From assembly GCA_963793335.1 (NCBI GenBank), contig CAWBZS010000004.1:248001-312000 (forward strand): a DNA stretch of 64,000 nucleotides. Direction: 5' to 3'. Below are positions 33,148 through 40,846 of this stretch, piece after piece (the stretch's first letter is position 1; the number at the start of each line of letters is the position of its first letter). The notes under the pieces are model-generated. The model saw only the letters and a list, made by a program, of their open reading frames with translations. It ran no database searches and was not told the origin of the DNA. The translations under genes were made by a program, and so were the position numbers. This stretch comes from Sva-07 sp963793335. Its GTDB lineage: Bacteria; Actinomycetota; Acidimicrobiia; Acidimicrobiales; Ilumatobacteraceae.

Positions 33148-33163
33148 ACGCCGGACCGGCGTT
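33147..33163 (+). terminator. Short hairpin after the Nfu_N gene
   Basis: AACGCCG and CGGCGTT pair perfectly around GAC directly after the stop codon. No T-tract follows. Probably terminates or slows transcription. The rest of the gap to 33273 holds a doubled GCGGGCGTCAT motif (33181-33203) and the TAGCGT box at 33239-33244. Confidence 0.5.
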
Positions 33164-33238
33164 GTCCACCTGGGTTCCATGCGGGCGTCATTGCGGGCGT
33201 CATGGCGCACGGTTGGGCGCGCATCACCCGTCTGGCTC

Positions 33239-33244
33239 TAGCGT
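33239..33244 (+). promoter_or_regulatory. -10 box of the B12-binding regulator gene
   Basis: TAGCGT, about 29 nt upstream of the ATG at 33274, with an AGGGGA Shine-Dalgarno close to the ATG. Unlike most genes here this transcript would have a leader. Confidence 0.45.
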
Positions 33245-33273
33245 CCGGTGGCCGGTGACGGCAGGGGATCCGA

Positions 33274-34128
33274 ATGACCGACGCTGTACTCACGCTCCAA
33301 GAAGCTGCCGACGAACTCGGCGTGCACTACATGACGGCGTACCGGTACGTGCGTCTCGGTGTGATGGAGGCGTCGAAGTCGGGCGGGGTGTGGCAGGTGC
33401 AACGCTCTGCGCTCGACCGGTATCGAGCCGAGACGGCCCAGGCGGCGACTGCCACGGGGCCATCGGGCAGAGGTGGCGCACGTACTCGTCGGGCGCCATG
33501 GGCGTCGCGGCTCGAGTCGCGGCTGGTCGCAGGCGATGCCCCGGGATGCTGGAGCGTGATCGAAGCGGCGATGGCCGCTGGCGCTGAGCTCGACGAGATC
33601 TACCTCGATGTGCTCACCCCCGCGATGGTCAACATCGGTGAACGGTGGGCTCGTGGCGAACTCGACATCTCCGTCGAGCATCGTGCCACCGGGATCGCGA
33701 TGAGGATCGTGGGTCGGATCGGGCCGCGCTTCACCCGTCGCGGCAGGTCGCGGGGTGTGGTGGCGCTCGGGGCGCCGTCGGGTGAGTTTCACGCACTGCC
33801 GGTGGCGATGCTCGGCGATCTCCTGCGGCTGCGCGGGTGGGAGGTGTCGGACTTCGGTGTCGACATGCCGAGCGAGTCGGTCGCGCACGTGATCCGTGAG
33901 ACCCCGGACCTGCTCGCGGTGGGATTGTCGACGATGTCGTCGGACAATCTGGCGGCGCTCGGCGAGGCCTGTGCGGCCGCTCGTGCAGCTGATCCCGCTG
34001 TGTTGGTGATCGTCGGCGGCCATGCGGTCGTCGACAACGATCACGCGCTCCAGCTCGGCGCCCACGCCCGAGCCGCCAGCGGCGAGGCGATGCACGAGCT
34101 GCTCACCGCCCACGCCGCCGCCACCTGA
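33274..34128 (+). CDS. HTH plus cobalamin-binding regulator (CarH/LitR-like)
   Basis: A 284-residue protein. Residues 5-52 are an excisionase/MerR-like helix-turn-helix (LTLQEAADELGVHYMTAYRY, then YVRLGVMEASKSGGVWQV). A four-helix module has the W...EH signature of B12 photoreceptors (IGERWARGELDISVEHRAT). A Rossmann-like B12 domain follows (VVALGAPSGEFHALPVAMLG, then LLRLRGWEVSDFGVDMPSE). CarH-type proteins repress carotenoid genes in the dark and release DNA in light through adenosylcobalamin. The lower-axial motif usually written D/ExHxxG is here ExHxxP (GEFHALP), so His is kept but the Gly is not. It is preceded by AGGGGA. It could also be a methyltransferase-like B12 sensor. No carotenoid gene is in the window. 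Confidence 0.75.
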   Translation: MTDAVLTLQEAADELGVHYMTAYRYVRLGVMEASKSGGVWQVQRSALDRYRAETAQAATATGPSGRGGARTRRAPWASRLESRLVAGDAPGCWSVIEAAMAAGAELDEIYLDVLTPAMVNIGERWARGELDISVEHRATGIAMRIVGRIGPRFTRRGRSRGVVALGAPSGEFHALPVAMLGDLLRLRGWEVSDFGVDMPSESVAHVIRETPDLLAVGLSTMSSDNLAALGEACAAARAADPAVLVIVGGHAVVDNDHALQLGAHARAASGEAMHELLTAHAAAT

Positions 34129-34137
34129 ACCCGGCTC

Positions 34138-34200
34138 GGTTCCCGGAGCCCGGGTCTCGCGGAACCACCAACGCCCCCGGAGACCCGGGCTCGGGGAACC
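34138..34200. repeat. Long GC-rich palindrome, type C copy 2
   Basis: 63-nt dyad whose outer arms GGTTCCC/GGGGAACC and inner AGCCCGGGTCTC/GAGACCCGGGCT pair. The left arm repeats that of 12664-12724 with two differences. It lies between the B12 regulator and imuA', just before the LexA box. Confidence 0.75.
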
Positions 34201-34212
34201 AGGGTGGCGGGT

Positions 34213-34233
34213 CGAACGTGTGTTCGATACGAT
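34213..34233 (+). promoter_or_regulatory. LexA box and leaderless -10 of imuA'
   Basis: CGAACGTGTGTTCG (34213-34226) is a complete actinobacterial/Bacillus-type SOS box (CGAAC-N4-GTTCG). TACGAT (34228-34233) follows, 6 nt before ATG 34240. LexA bound here would cover the promoter, so the cassette should be induced by DNA damage. Confidence 0.85.
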
Positions 34234-34239
34234 GTCGCG

Positions 34240-34902
34240 ATGGAACAGGCGCTTCGGCTTCCCCGTGAACTCCCGGGCGAACTCTCCGCATTGGCCGAGC
34301 GGATGGCGCCCGTTGCGTTGGCGCGTGAGCGGATGCTGCCGATCGGCGACGCGTTCGCCGATCTCCTCCCCGAACGCGGGTTGGTCAGGGGGCGCAGCCT
34401 TGCCTGCACGGGGTCGGCGGCCACCTCGCTTGCCCTGGCATTGGTCGCTCCCGCGGTGGCCGCAGGCTCGTGGTTGGCAGCGATCGACGTCCCCACGATC
34501 GGCCTCGACGCAGCCAGCGAATTCGGGGTGGCGTTGGAGCGGGTGGTGGCGGTCAGCACCGCCAGTTCGGCGGCCCGTGGCGGCGAGCAGGCGGCGCGAT
34601 GGCCGGACATCGTTGCTGCAGTGGCCGATGGGTTCGACCTGCTGATCACGCGGGTTCCCCGCGATGCATCACCATCGGCGCTGCGCAAGGTCGCGACCCG
34701 GGTGCGTCAGCGTGACGTCGTGCTGCTGGTGCTCGGAGACCCCGGAGCGTTGTCGTGCGATGGGGTGCTCGATGCGGGTGCCGTCGAGTGGGTTGGTCTC
34801 GGAGATGGCCATGGCCATCTCCAGCGCCGGCAACTCGTGGTCGAGGCGTCCGGTCGTCGCCTGCACGGTCGTCGTCGTTGCGGTCTCGCACTGCCTGGGT
34901 GA
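34240..34902 (+). CDS. imuA': ImuA' mutasome accessory protein
   Basis: A 220-residue RecA-like protein of the imuA'-imuB-dnaE2 translesion cassette. In mycobacteria ImuA' supports the error-prone DnaE2 polymerase together with ImuB. The fold starts with LPRELPGELSALAERM and the strand GRSLACTGSAATSLALALVA stands where RecA has its Walker A; the GK[ST] is missing, so it probably does not bind ATP in the RecA manner. LLVLGDPGALSCDGVLDA and GRRRCGLALPG fit the C-terminal part. ATG 34240 is fixed by the -10 box 6 nt upstream. LexA control is visible. Confidence 0.85.
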   Translation: MEQALRLPRELPGELSALAERMAPVALARERMLPIGDAFADLLPERGLVRGRSLACTGSAATSLALALVAPAVAAGSWLAAIDVPTIGLDAASEFGVALERVVAVSTASSAARGGEQAARWPDIVAAVADGFDLLITRVPRDASPSALRKVATRVRQRDVVLLVLGDPGALSCDGVLDAGAVEWVGLGDGHGHLQRRQLVVEASGRRLHGRRRCGLALPG

Positions 34903-34989
34903 GGCGTCCATGACCGAGACAACACCACCGTCGACCCAATCAGCAACACCACCGTCGACTCGATCCTCGACGGTGCCCTCGGTGCCTCG

Positions 34990-36639
34990 GTGCCCTCGTC
35001 ATCGGTGCCGCCGCGGATCGTGTCGATCTGGTTTCCGGACTGGGCGGTGACCGCGGCGGGGTTCGGTGTCGATGTGGCGGCCGCAGTGATGGGGGCGAAC
35101 CGGGTGGTCGCCCGCACGGAGGCGGCCGCCGCAGATGGCGTGGTGATCGGCCAGCGTCGCCGGCAGGCGCAACGTCGATGTCCGAATGTGGTGCTGATCG
35201 ATCGTGATGTCGATCGTGATGCCCGCGAGTTCGAGCCGGTCGTGCGGGCGGTGGCAGAACTCTCACCGCGCCTCGACGTGGTCGAGCCGGGCTGGATCAG
35301 CCTGCTGGCGCGCGGCCCCTCGCGATATTTCGGAGGTGATCAGGCGCTGGCCGAACGGCTCGTCGATCGGTTGAGCGAGGTGTGCCCCGGTGGGATGCCC
35401 TCGAAGGTCGGTGTCGGGGTGGCCGACGGCAGATTCGCATCGAGTGTGGCGGCGCGGCTGGCGGTTCGTCGCGGGGAACCGGTGCTCGTCGATGTCGGTG
35501 GATCTCCGGCGTTCTGTGCCGATCTGCCGATCGGTTGGCTGCAGACACTCGGCGAATGCGACGCAGAGCTGGTGGAGCTGTTCGGTCGACTCGGGCTGCG
35601 ACGCCTCGGTGACCTCGCAGCGCTTCCCGTCGCCGATGTGTTCGGCCGGTTCGGGCCGATGGGAGCGCATGCGCACCGGTTGGCGTCGGGAGCCGATGTG
35701 CGCCCGACCAGCACCACCGACCCGTCGCCGGAGCGACGACTCGATCACGTGCTCGATGATCCCGCTGCCCAGTCGAGCGCGGTGGTGTTCATCGCCAAGC
35801 AACTCGCCGACGAACTCGCCGCCGTCTTGGGTGCTGACGGGCGGGTGTGTGTCCGGCTGATCGTGGTGCTCGAGTCCGAGCACGGCGAACGTTCCGAACG
35901 GTCGTGGTACCGATCGGGTGGGCTCTCGGCGGCCGCGATGGTCGAACGGGTGCGCTGGCAGCTCGACGCCTGGATCAACCTGCCGAAGGGGAGCGAGCAG
36001 GAGCTCACCGGTGGGGTTGCGCTGGTGCGCCTGGTTCCCGATGAAGTGCGCGCCGACGACGGCACACAGCTCGGGCTGTGGGGCGGGCAGTCCGAAGCCG
36101 ATCGGCAGGCCGCTCGCGCGATCGCCCGGCTCACCACGCTCACCTCCGACGACGCGGTGACGGTGCCGGTGTGGCACGGCGGGCGGCTCCCGGCCGATCG
36201 CTACCGATGGGTGTCGGCCACGATGGTCGACCTCGATCAGCGCACCCGAGCGGTGTCGGCGGCCGGTACCGGGAGCGGTCCCGCCGGCCCGTGGCCGGGC
36301 ACGCTGCCATCGCCATCGCCGGCCACCGTGTTCGTCGACCCGCATCCGGCCGAGGTGCTCGACGAGCATGGCGAGGGGGTGCGGGTGAGCGCCCGCGGGA
36401 TGCTGTCGGGGCGCCCTCGGACGCTCGTCTTGCTGACCGGCGACGACTCGACGGGTCGGCGGCGAGGTCGACCACGGCCGATCATCGCCTGGGCAGGGCC
36501 CTGGCCGATCGAGGAGCGTTGGTGGGAACCAGCACAGCAGCGTCGTCTGGCCCGGTTCCAGGTGGTCACCGACGACCAGAACGGCTTCCTGGTCGTGGTC
36601 GAACGTCAACGGTGGTGGGTCAGCGCCCGCTACGACTGA
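34990..36639 (+). CDS. imuB: ImuB, inactive Y-family polymerase-like mutasome protein (5' end uncertain)
   Basis: About 545 residues of a Y-family polymerase homologue that links DnaE2 to the beta clamp. It begins VSIWFPDWAV, has RYFGGDQALAERLVDRLSEV, and VEPGWISLLARG where active Y-family enzymes have the S-x-D-E catalytic motif, so it is probably inactive. The C-terminus runs to FQVVTDDQNGFLVVVERQRW. The start is unclear. In frame only GTG codons at 34990 or 35005 are available, without a ribosome site. ATG 34910 has GAGG 6 nt upstream and sits 7 nt after imuA', but it is in another frame (ETTPPSTQSATPPSTRSSTV). A shift in the repeated GGTGCC(C)TCGG tract at about 34971-34995 would join the two. 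Confidence 0.85.
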   Translation: MPSSSVPPRIVSIWFPDWAVTAAGFGVDVAAAVMGANRVVARTEAAAADGVVIGQRRRQAQRRCPNVVLIDRDVDRDAREFEPVVRAVAELSPRLDVVEPGWISLLARGPSRYFGGDQALAERLVDRLSEVCPGGMPSKVGVGVADGRFASSVAARLAVRRGEPVLVDVGGSPAFCADLPIGWLQTLGECDAELVELFGRLGLRRLGDLAALPVADVFGRFGPMGAHAHRLASGADVRPTSTTDPSPERRLDHVLDDPAAQSSAVVFIAKQLADELAAVLGADGRVCVRLIVVLESEHGERSERSWYRSGGLSAAAMVERVRWQLDAWINLPKGSEQELTGGVALVRLVPDEVRADDGTQLGLWGGQSEADRQAARAIARLTTLTSDDAVTVPVWHGGRLPADRYRWVSATMVDLDQRTRAVSAAGTGSGPAGPWPGTLPSPSPATVFVDPHPAEVLDEHGEGVRVSARGMLSGRPRTLVLLTGDDSTGRRRGRPRPIIAWAGPWPIEERWWEPAQQRRLARFQVVTDDQNGFLVVVERQRWWVSARYD

Positions 36640-36661
36640 CCTGGCTGCTACACCTGACCTC

Positions 36662-36709
36662 ATGGATCACGACATGGATCACGACATGGATCACGACATG
36701 GATCACGGC
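36662..36709 (+). repeat. 12-bp tandem repeat at the start of the Nudix gene
   Basis: Four units of ATGGATCACGAC, the last one diverging at its end, encode the MDHD repeats. Every unit begins with ATG, so each is a potential start. Confidence 0.9.
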
Positions 36710-37282
36710 GCACCCAGCGACGACCCTCACCGTGATCTCGTTCGCCGCGATGTCGTCCACCAGCGCATCTGCAGCGATGTCGCTGCCCGTCGGCCGGTCG
36801 ACGATCGCGAGGCGGAGTCGGTCGAACGGTTCTTGGATGCCTTCGGTGCGTTGGCGGCACCGCTCGATCAGGAGTCGGACCCGATCCATGTCACTGGCTC
36901 GGGCATCGTCGTCGGCCCCAGAGGTGTGGTGCTGCTCGAACACAAGCGGCTCGGCATCTGGTTGCAACCTGGTGGGCACATCGATCCGGGTGAGACCCCG
37001 TGGGACGCTGCGCTGCGCGAGAGCCGCGAGGAGACCGGTCTCGTGGTGTCATTCGCCGGATCGGTCGACGATGCCGGGATCCCGGAGCTGATCCACGTCG
37101 ACGTGCACGCAGGCGGGCGCGGGCACACCCACCTCGATCTGCGGTATCTGATCGACGGCGGCGACGCCGATCCTGACCCGCCCGAAGGTGAGAGCCAGAT
37201 GATCGACTGGTTCAGCTGGGATGCTGCCATCGATCGAGCCGACCCCGGCCTCCGTGGTCTCCTCGCCGCCCTCGCCCCGTAA
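36662..37282 (+). CDS. Nudix hydrolase with an N-terminal His/Asp repeat, inside the mutasome cassette
   Basis: A 206-residue Nudix hydrolase. The Nudix box is complete: GGHIDPGETPWDAALRESRE followed by ETGL, holding the Mg2+-binding REXXEE core. The protein begins with MDHDMDHDMDHDMDHG, four repeats of a 12-bp unit, which could bind a metal ion or be a neutral expansion. It resembles MutT/ADP-ribose-type hydrolases and could remove oxidised nucleotides, but a substrate cannot be told from the sequence. It lies 22 nt after imuB and before dnaE2, so it may be cotranscribed with the SOS cassette. A TACACC hexamer 7 nt before ATG 36662 may give a promoter of its own. The TAA stop lies in the palindrome at 37279. 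Confidence 0.85.
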   Translation: MDHDMDHDMDHDMDHGAPSDDPHRDLVRRDVVHQRICSDVAARRPVDDREAESVERFLDAFGALAAPLDQESDPIHVTGSGIVVGPRGVVLLEHKRLGIWLQPGGHIDPGETPWDAALRESREETGLVVSFAGSVDDAGIPELIHVDVHAGGRGHTHLDLRYLIDGGDADPDPPEGESQMIDWFSWDAAIDRADPGLRGLLAALAP

Positions 37283-37309
37283 CGGTTGGTGTCAGACACC
37301 AAACGTTAC
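37279..37309. repeat. GTCWGAC palindrome, type A copy 2
   Basis: 31-nt inverted repeat with core GGTGTCAGACACC, one mismatched pair, ends GTAACG/CGTTAC. It contains the TAA of the Nudix gene and is the only copy between two genes in the same direction; the dnaE2 promoter follows 20 nt later. Confidence 0.85.
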
Positions 37310-37328
37310 ATGTCGGGTTGCAGGAAAG

Positions 37329-37347
37329 CGAACACGTGTTCGATACT
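37329..37347 (+). promoter_or_regulatory. LexA box and leaderless -10 of dnaE2
   Basis: CGAACACGTGTTCG (37329-37342) is a perfect palindromic SOS box. It shares a base with GATACT (37342-37347), a near-consensus -10, and GTG 37354 follows 6 nt later. This gives dnaE2 a LexA-controlled promoter of its own, matching that of imuA'. Confidence 0.85.
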
Positions 37348-37353
37348 GGGGGG

Positions 37354-40300
37354 GTGGGGTTCAACAACCCGTCCTGGTCATGGAGCGAACTGGAAGCGAC
37401 CCTCTCGGGAGCCGCAGGCCGTGACGGGCGCGCTCCGGGAAGTCCGTCGTGGAACGCCGGTGGTGATGGGCCCGCTTGGAGTCGCAAGCGCCAACCGTTC
37501 GAGGCGCCCACCGACCTGACACCGCGGGCCGACGGGGCGCCGACCGTTCCATACGCCGAGTTGCACTGCCACTCGAACTTCTCGTTTCTCGACGGGGCCT
37601 CGCATCCCGAGGAGCTGGCGACCGAGGCGGCCCGGCTCGGCTTGGAGGCGTTGGCGATCACCGATCACGACGGCTTCTACGGGGTGGTCCGCTTTGCCGA
37701 GGCGGCGAAGGCGGTCGGCCTCCCGACCGTGTTCGGTGCCGAGATCACGCTCTCGGCGGCGATGGGGGCGGACGACGATGGTCGCGTGGTTCGGGCTGAG
37801 GCCGACACGCTCCACCAGATCGCCACCGGCCGGGTGTCCGATTCCCATGCTCCCGATCCGTCGGGGACTCATCTGCTCGTGCTCGCGGATGGCCCGAGCG
37901 GCTACGCCCGACTGTCGCGAGTGCTCAGCGACGGTCACCTCGCCGGCGAAAAGGGGGCACCACAGTTCGCGTTTGCCGATGTTGCCGACACCGTGGCCGG
38001 CCACGGTTGGGTGACCACCGGGTGCCGCAAGGGGGCCGTGCCAGCGGCACTGACAGCCGAGGGCCCTGCCGCAGCCAGTCGAGAACTCTCGCGGTTGGTC
38101 GATGCGTTCGGGCGCGATCGAGTGCTGGTGGAGCTGTGGGATCACGGCGATCCGCTCGACTCGGCTCGCAACGATGCACTGGTCGAGATCGCTCATCGCA
38201 TGGGTGTCGAGTGTGTTGCGACCAACAACGTCCACTACGCCACCCCGGCGCAACGCAAGCTGGCCACGGCGCTGGCAGCGGTGCGCTCACGCCGCAGTCT
38301 CGACCAGATCGACCCCTGGCTTCCTGCGGCATCGGGAGCGCACCTTCGCTCGGGAGTCGAACAGGCAAGGCGGTTCCGGCGGTACCCCGGCGTGGTCGAA
38401 CGGGCCGCTGAGATCGGCCGAGCGGCGGCGTTCGATCTGTCACTGGTGGCACCGAACCTGCCCCCGTTTCCCTGCCCCAAGCATCCAGACGGGACGCTGA
38501 TGACCGAGATGCAGTACCTGCGTGAGGTGGCCGAGGCAGGTGCCCGCCGTCGCTACGGCGACCGGCCGGTACACGCCGCCTCCGCCACATATGGCGTCGT
38601 TGAGGACCTGTCGCTCCGGGCGCGAGCGTGGGAGACGATCGACCGTGAACTGGCGCTGATCGAGCAACTCGACTTCGCCGGATACTTCCTGATCGTGTGG
38701 GACATCGTCGAGTTCTGCCGCCGTGCGAACATCTTCTGCCAGGGCCGGGGGAGCGCTGCCAACTCGGCGGTCTGCTATGCCCTCGGGGTCACGGCGGCCG
38801 ATGCGGTGTCGCTCGGTCTGTTGTTCGAGCGGTTCTTGTCGCCTGAGCGTGACGGCCCACCCGACATCGATGTCGACATCGAGAGTGACCGGCGCGAAGA
38901 GGTGATCCAGTACGTCTACGAACGATACGGACGCCACCACACCGCGCAGGTCGCCAACGTGATCACGTATCGGGCGCGCTCGGCGGTGCGCGACATGGCC
39001 AAAGCCCTCGGGTTCGAACCGGGCCAGCAGGACGCCTGGTCGAAGCAGGTCGACGGCTGGGGCGGTGTGGCGTCCACTGCTGAGCAGCCCGATTGCAGCA
39101 TCCCGGAGCCGGTCTTGGAGCTGGCGTTGGAGGTGGAAGATGCCCCGCGCCACCTCGGTATCCATTCCGGCGGCATGGTGATCTGTGATCGACCGGTGAT
39201 CGAGGTGTGCCCGGTCGAGTGGGCGAGGATGGACAGGCGATCGGTGCTGCAGTGGGACAAGGACGACTGCGCCCGCACCGGCCTCGTCAAGTTCGACCTG
39301 CTCGGGCTCGGGATGCTGTCGGCACTGCACTACGCCGTCGACCTCATTCGCGAACACCGTGGCTACGAGGTCGACCTGGCGACCATTCCGCAGGACGACG
39401 ACGTGTACGGAATGCTCTGTCGTGCCGACACCGTTGGAGTGTTCCAGATCGAGTCCCGGGCGCAGATGGCCACGCTGCCGCGACTCAAGCCCCGCCGGTT
39501 CTACGACCTCGTGGTCGAGGTGGCGCTGATCCGGCCGGGCCCGATCCAGGGCGGGTCGGTGCACCCGTACATCCGGCGACGAAACGGGCTGGAGCCGATC
39601 ACCTACCTGCACCCGCTGCTGGAGAATTCACTCGGCAAGACGCTCGGCATCCCGCTGTTCCAGGAGCAGCTGATGCAGATGGCGATCGATGTCGCCGGGT
39701 TCAGCCCGGCCGAGTCCGACGAGCTCCGGCAAGCGATGGGGTCGAAGCGGTCAGCCCGGCGGATGGAGCAGCTCAAGGAGCGGCTCTACGCCGGTATGGC
39801 CGAGCGAGGGATCACCGGCGACATCGCTGACGAGCTGTTCATGAAGATGAAGGCGTTCGCCAACTACGGCTTCCCCGAGTCGCACTCGGTGAGCTTTGCC
39901 TACCTCGTGTACGCGTCGTCGTGGATCAAGTACCACGAGCCCGCTGCGTTCTGTGCGGCGTTGCTCAACGCCCAGCCGATGGGATTCTGGTCGCCGCACA
40001 CGCTGGTGCGCGATGCCCGCCGCCACGGTGTCGTGGTGTGCACTCCTGATCTCAACGCATCGCTGGCGGGAGCGACGTTGGAGCCGGACGAGTCGTCGGA
40101 GGGTGGTGTCGCTGTGCGGCTGGGGCTCGGGTCGGTGCGCGGCATCGGCTCGGAGCTGGCCGAGGAGATCGAATCGGTGCGCAAGGCCGGGGGACCGTTC
40201 ACCGACACCGAGGATCTCGTGCGGCGAGTGCCGTCACTGACCTTGGTGCAGTTGGAGGCGATGGCGACCGGTGGGTTGTTCGGTGAGTGTTTCGGTCTCG

Positions 40301-40815
40301 ACCGGCGCATGGCGCTGTGGACCGTCGGCGCGACGGCCCAGTCGCGTCCTGGTCGATTGCCCGGCATCGTCACCGGTGACGACGCGCCGCGCCTGCCGGG
40401 GATGACCCCGGTGGAGGAGGCGGTTGCCGATCTGTGGGCGACCGGTGTCTCACCCGACGGGCATCCGACGATCTTCATCCGGGAGGAACTGACCAGATTG
40501 GGCGTGTTGACGTCCTCGCAGCTGTGGGATCCGGCGCCGGGTTCGACCGTGCAGGTCGCCGGTGTGGTCACGCACCGCCAGCGACCGATGACCGCGCAGG
40601 GCGTCACGTTCCTCAACCTCGAAGACGAGACCGGCCTGATCAACGTCGTGATCTCCAAGGGCTGCTGGGCCAGGTTCCGCAAGGTGGCTCGGGAAGCGCC
40701 GGCGATGCTGATCCGCGGCCGCCTCGAACGCAGCGAAGGTGTGGTCAACATCGTCGCCGACCACCTGGCCCCCTTGCCCATGCCCGCAACCACCCAGTCC
40801 CGCGACTTCCGATGA
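37354..40815 (+). CDS. dnaE2: Error-prone DNA polymerase III alpha subunit DnaE2 (ImuC)
   Basis: Translesion polymerase of 1153 residues. The N-terminal PHP domain starts near residue 67 (PYAELHCHSNFSFLDGASHP, then EALAITDHDGFYG). The C-family palm has GRGSAANSAVCYALG and the catalytic PDIDVDIESDRREEVIQYVY. The (HhH)2 and OB-fold regions follow (GIGSELAEEIESVRKAGGPF; VQVAGVVTHRQRPMTAQGV). I chose GTG 37354 because it lies 6 nt after the -10 and 12 nt after the LexA box; the in-frame upstream start at 37318 would place the operator inside the gene. With imuA' and imuB it forms the SOS mutagenesis cassette. The stop lies at the edge of the palindrome at 40814. Confidence 0.94.
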   Translation: MGFNNPSWSWSELEATLSGAAGRDGRAPGSPSWNAGGDGPAWSRKRQPFEAPTDLTPRADGAPTVPYAELHCHSNFSFLDGASHPEELATEAARLGLEALAITDHDGFYGVVRFAEAAKAVGLPTVFGAEITLSAAMGADDDGRVVRAEADTLHQIATGRVSDSHAPDPSGTHLLVLADGPSGYARLSRVLSDGHLAGEKGAPQFAFADVADTVAGHGWVTTGCRKGAVPAALTAEGPAAASRELSRLVDAFGRDRVLVELWDHGDPLDSARNDALVEIAHRMGVECVATNNVHYATPAQRKLATALAAVRSRRSLDQIDPWLPAASGAHLRSGVEQARRFRRYPGVVERAAEIGRAAAFDLSLVAPNLPPFPCPKHPDGTLMTEMQYLREVAEAGARRRYGDRPVHAASATYGVVEDLSLRARAWETIDRELALIEQLDFAGYFLIVWDIVEFCRRANIFCQGRGSAANSAVCYALGVTAADAVSLGLLFERFLSPERDGPPDIDVDIESDRREEVIQYVYERYGRHHTAQVANVITYRARSAVRDMAKALGFEPGQQDAWSKQVDGWGGVASTAEQPDCSIPEPVLELALEVEDAPRHLGIHSGGMVICDRPVIEVCPVEWARMDRRSVLQWDKDDCARTGLVKFDLLGLGMLSALHYAVDLIREHRGYEVDLATIPQDDDVYGMLCRADTVGVFQIESRAQMATLPRLKPRRFYDLVVEVALIRPGPIQGGSVHPYIRRRNGLEPITYLHPLLENSLGKTLGIPLFQEQLMQMAIDVAGFSPAESDELRQAMGSKRSARRMEQLKERLYAGMAERGITGDIADELFMKMKAFANYGFPESHSVSFAYLVYASSWIKYHEPAAFCAALLNAQPMGFWSPHTLVRDARRHGVVVCTPDLNASLAGATLEPDESSEGGVAVRLGLGSVRGIGSELAEEIESVRKAGGPFTDTEDLVRRVPSLTLVQLEAMATGGLFGECFGLDRRMALWTVGATAQSRPGRLPGIVTGDDAPRLPGMTPVEEAVADLWATGVSPDGHPTIFIREELTRLGVLTSSQLWDPAPGSTVQVAGVVTHRQRPMTAQGVTFLNLEDETGLINVVISKGCWARFRKVAREAPAMLIRGRLERSEGVVNIVADHLAPLPMPATTQSRDFR

Positions 40816-40846
40816 TCACGCCAGGGGTCTGACCCCTGGCGTGATC
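40814..40846. repeat. GTCWGAC palindrome, type B copy 2
   Basis: Perfect 33-nt inverted repeat with core GGGGTCTGACCCC and ends GATCACG/CGTGATC. It separates the converging dnaE2 and enolase-family genes, overlaps the stop of dnaE2 and contains the stop of the other gene, whose last residues ITPGVRPLA it encodes. Confidence 0.88.

Noticed and set aside
31519..36709. Tandem repeats at 31519 and 36662 as CRISPR
   Set aside because: Units are 6 and 12 bp, contiguous, without spacers, and in frame within genes.
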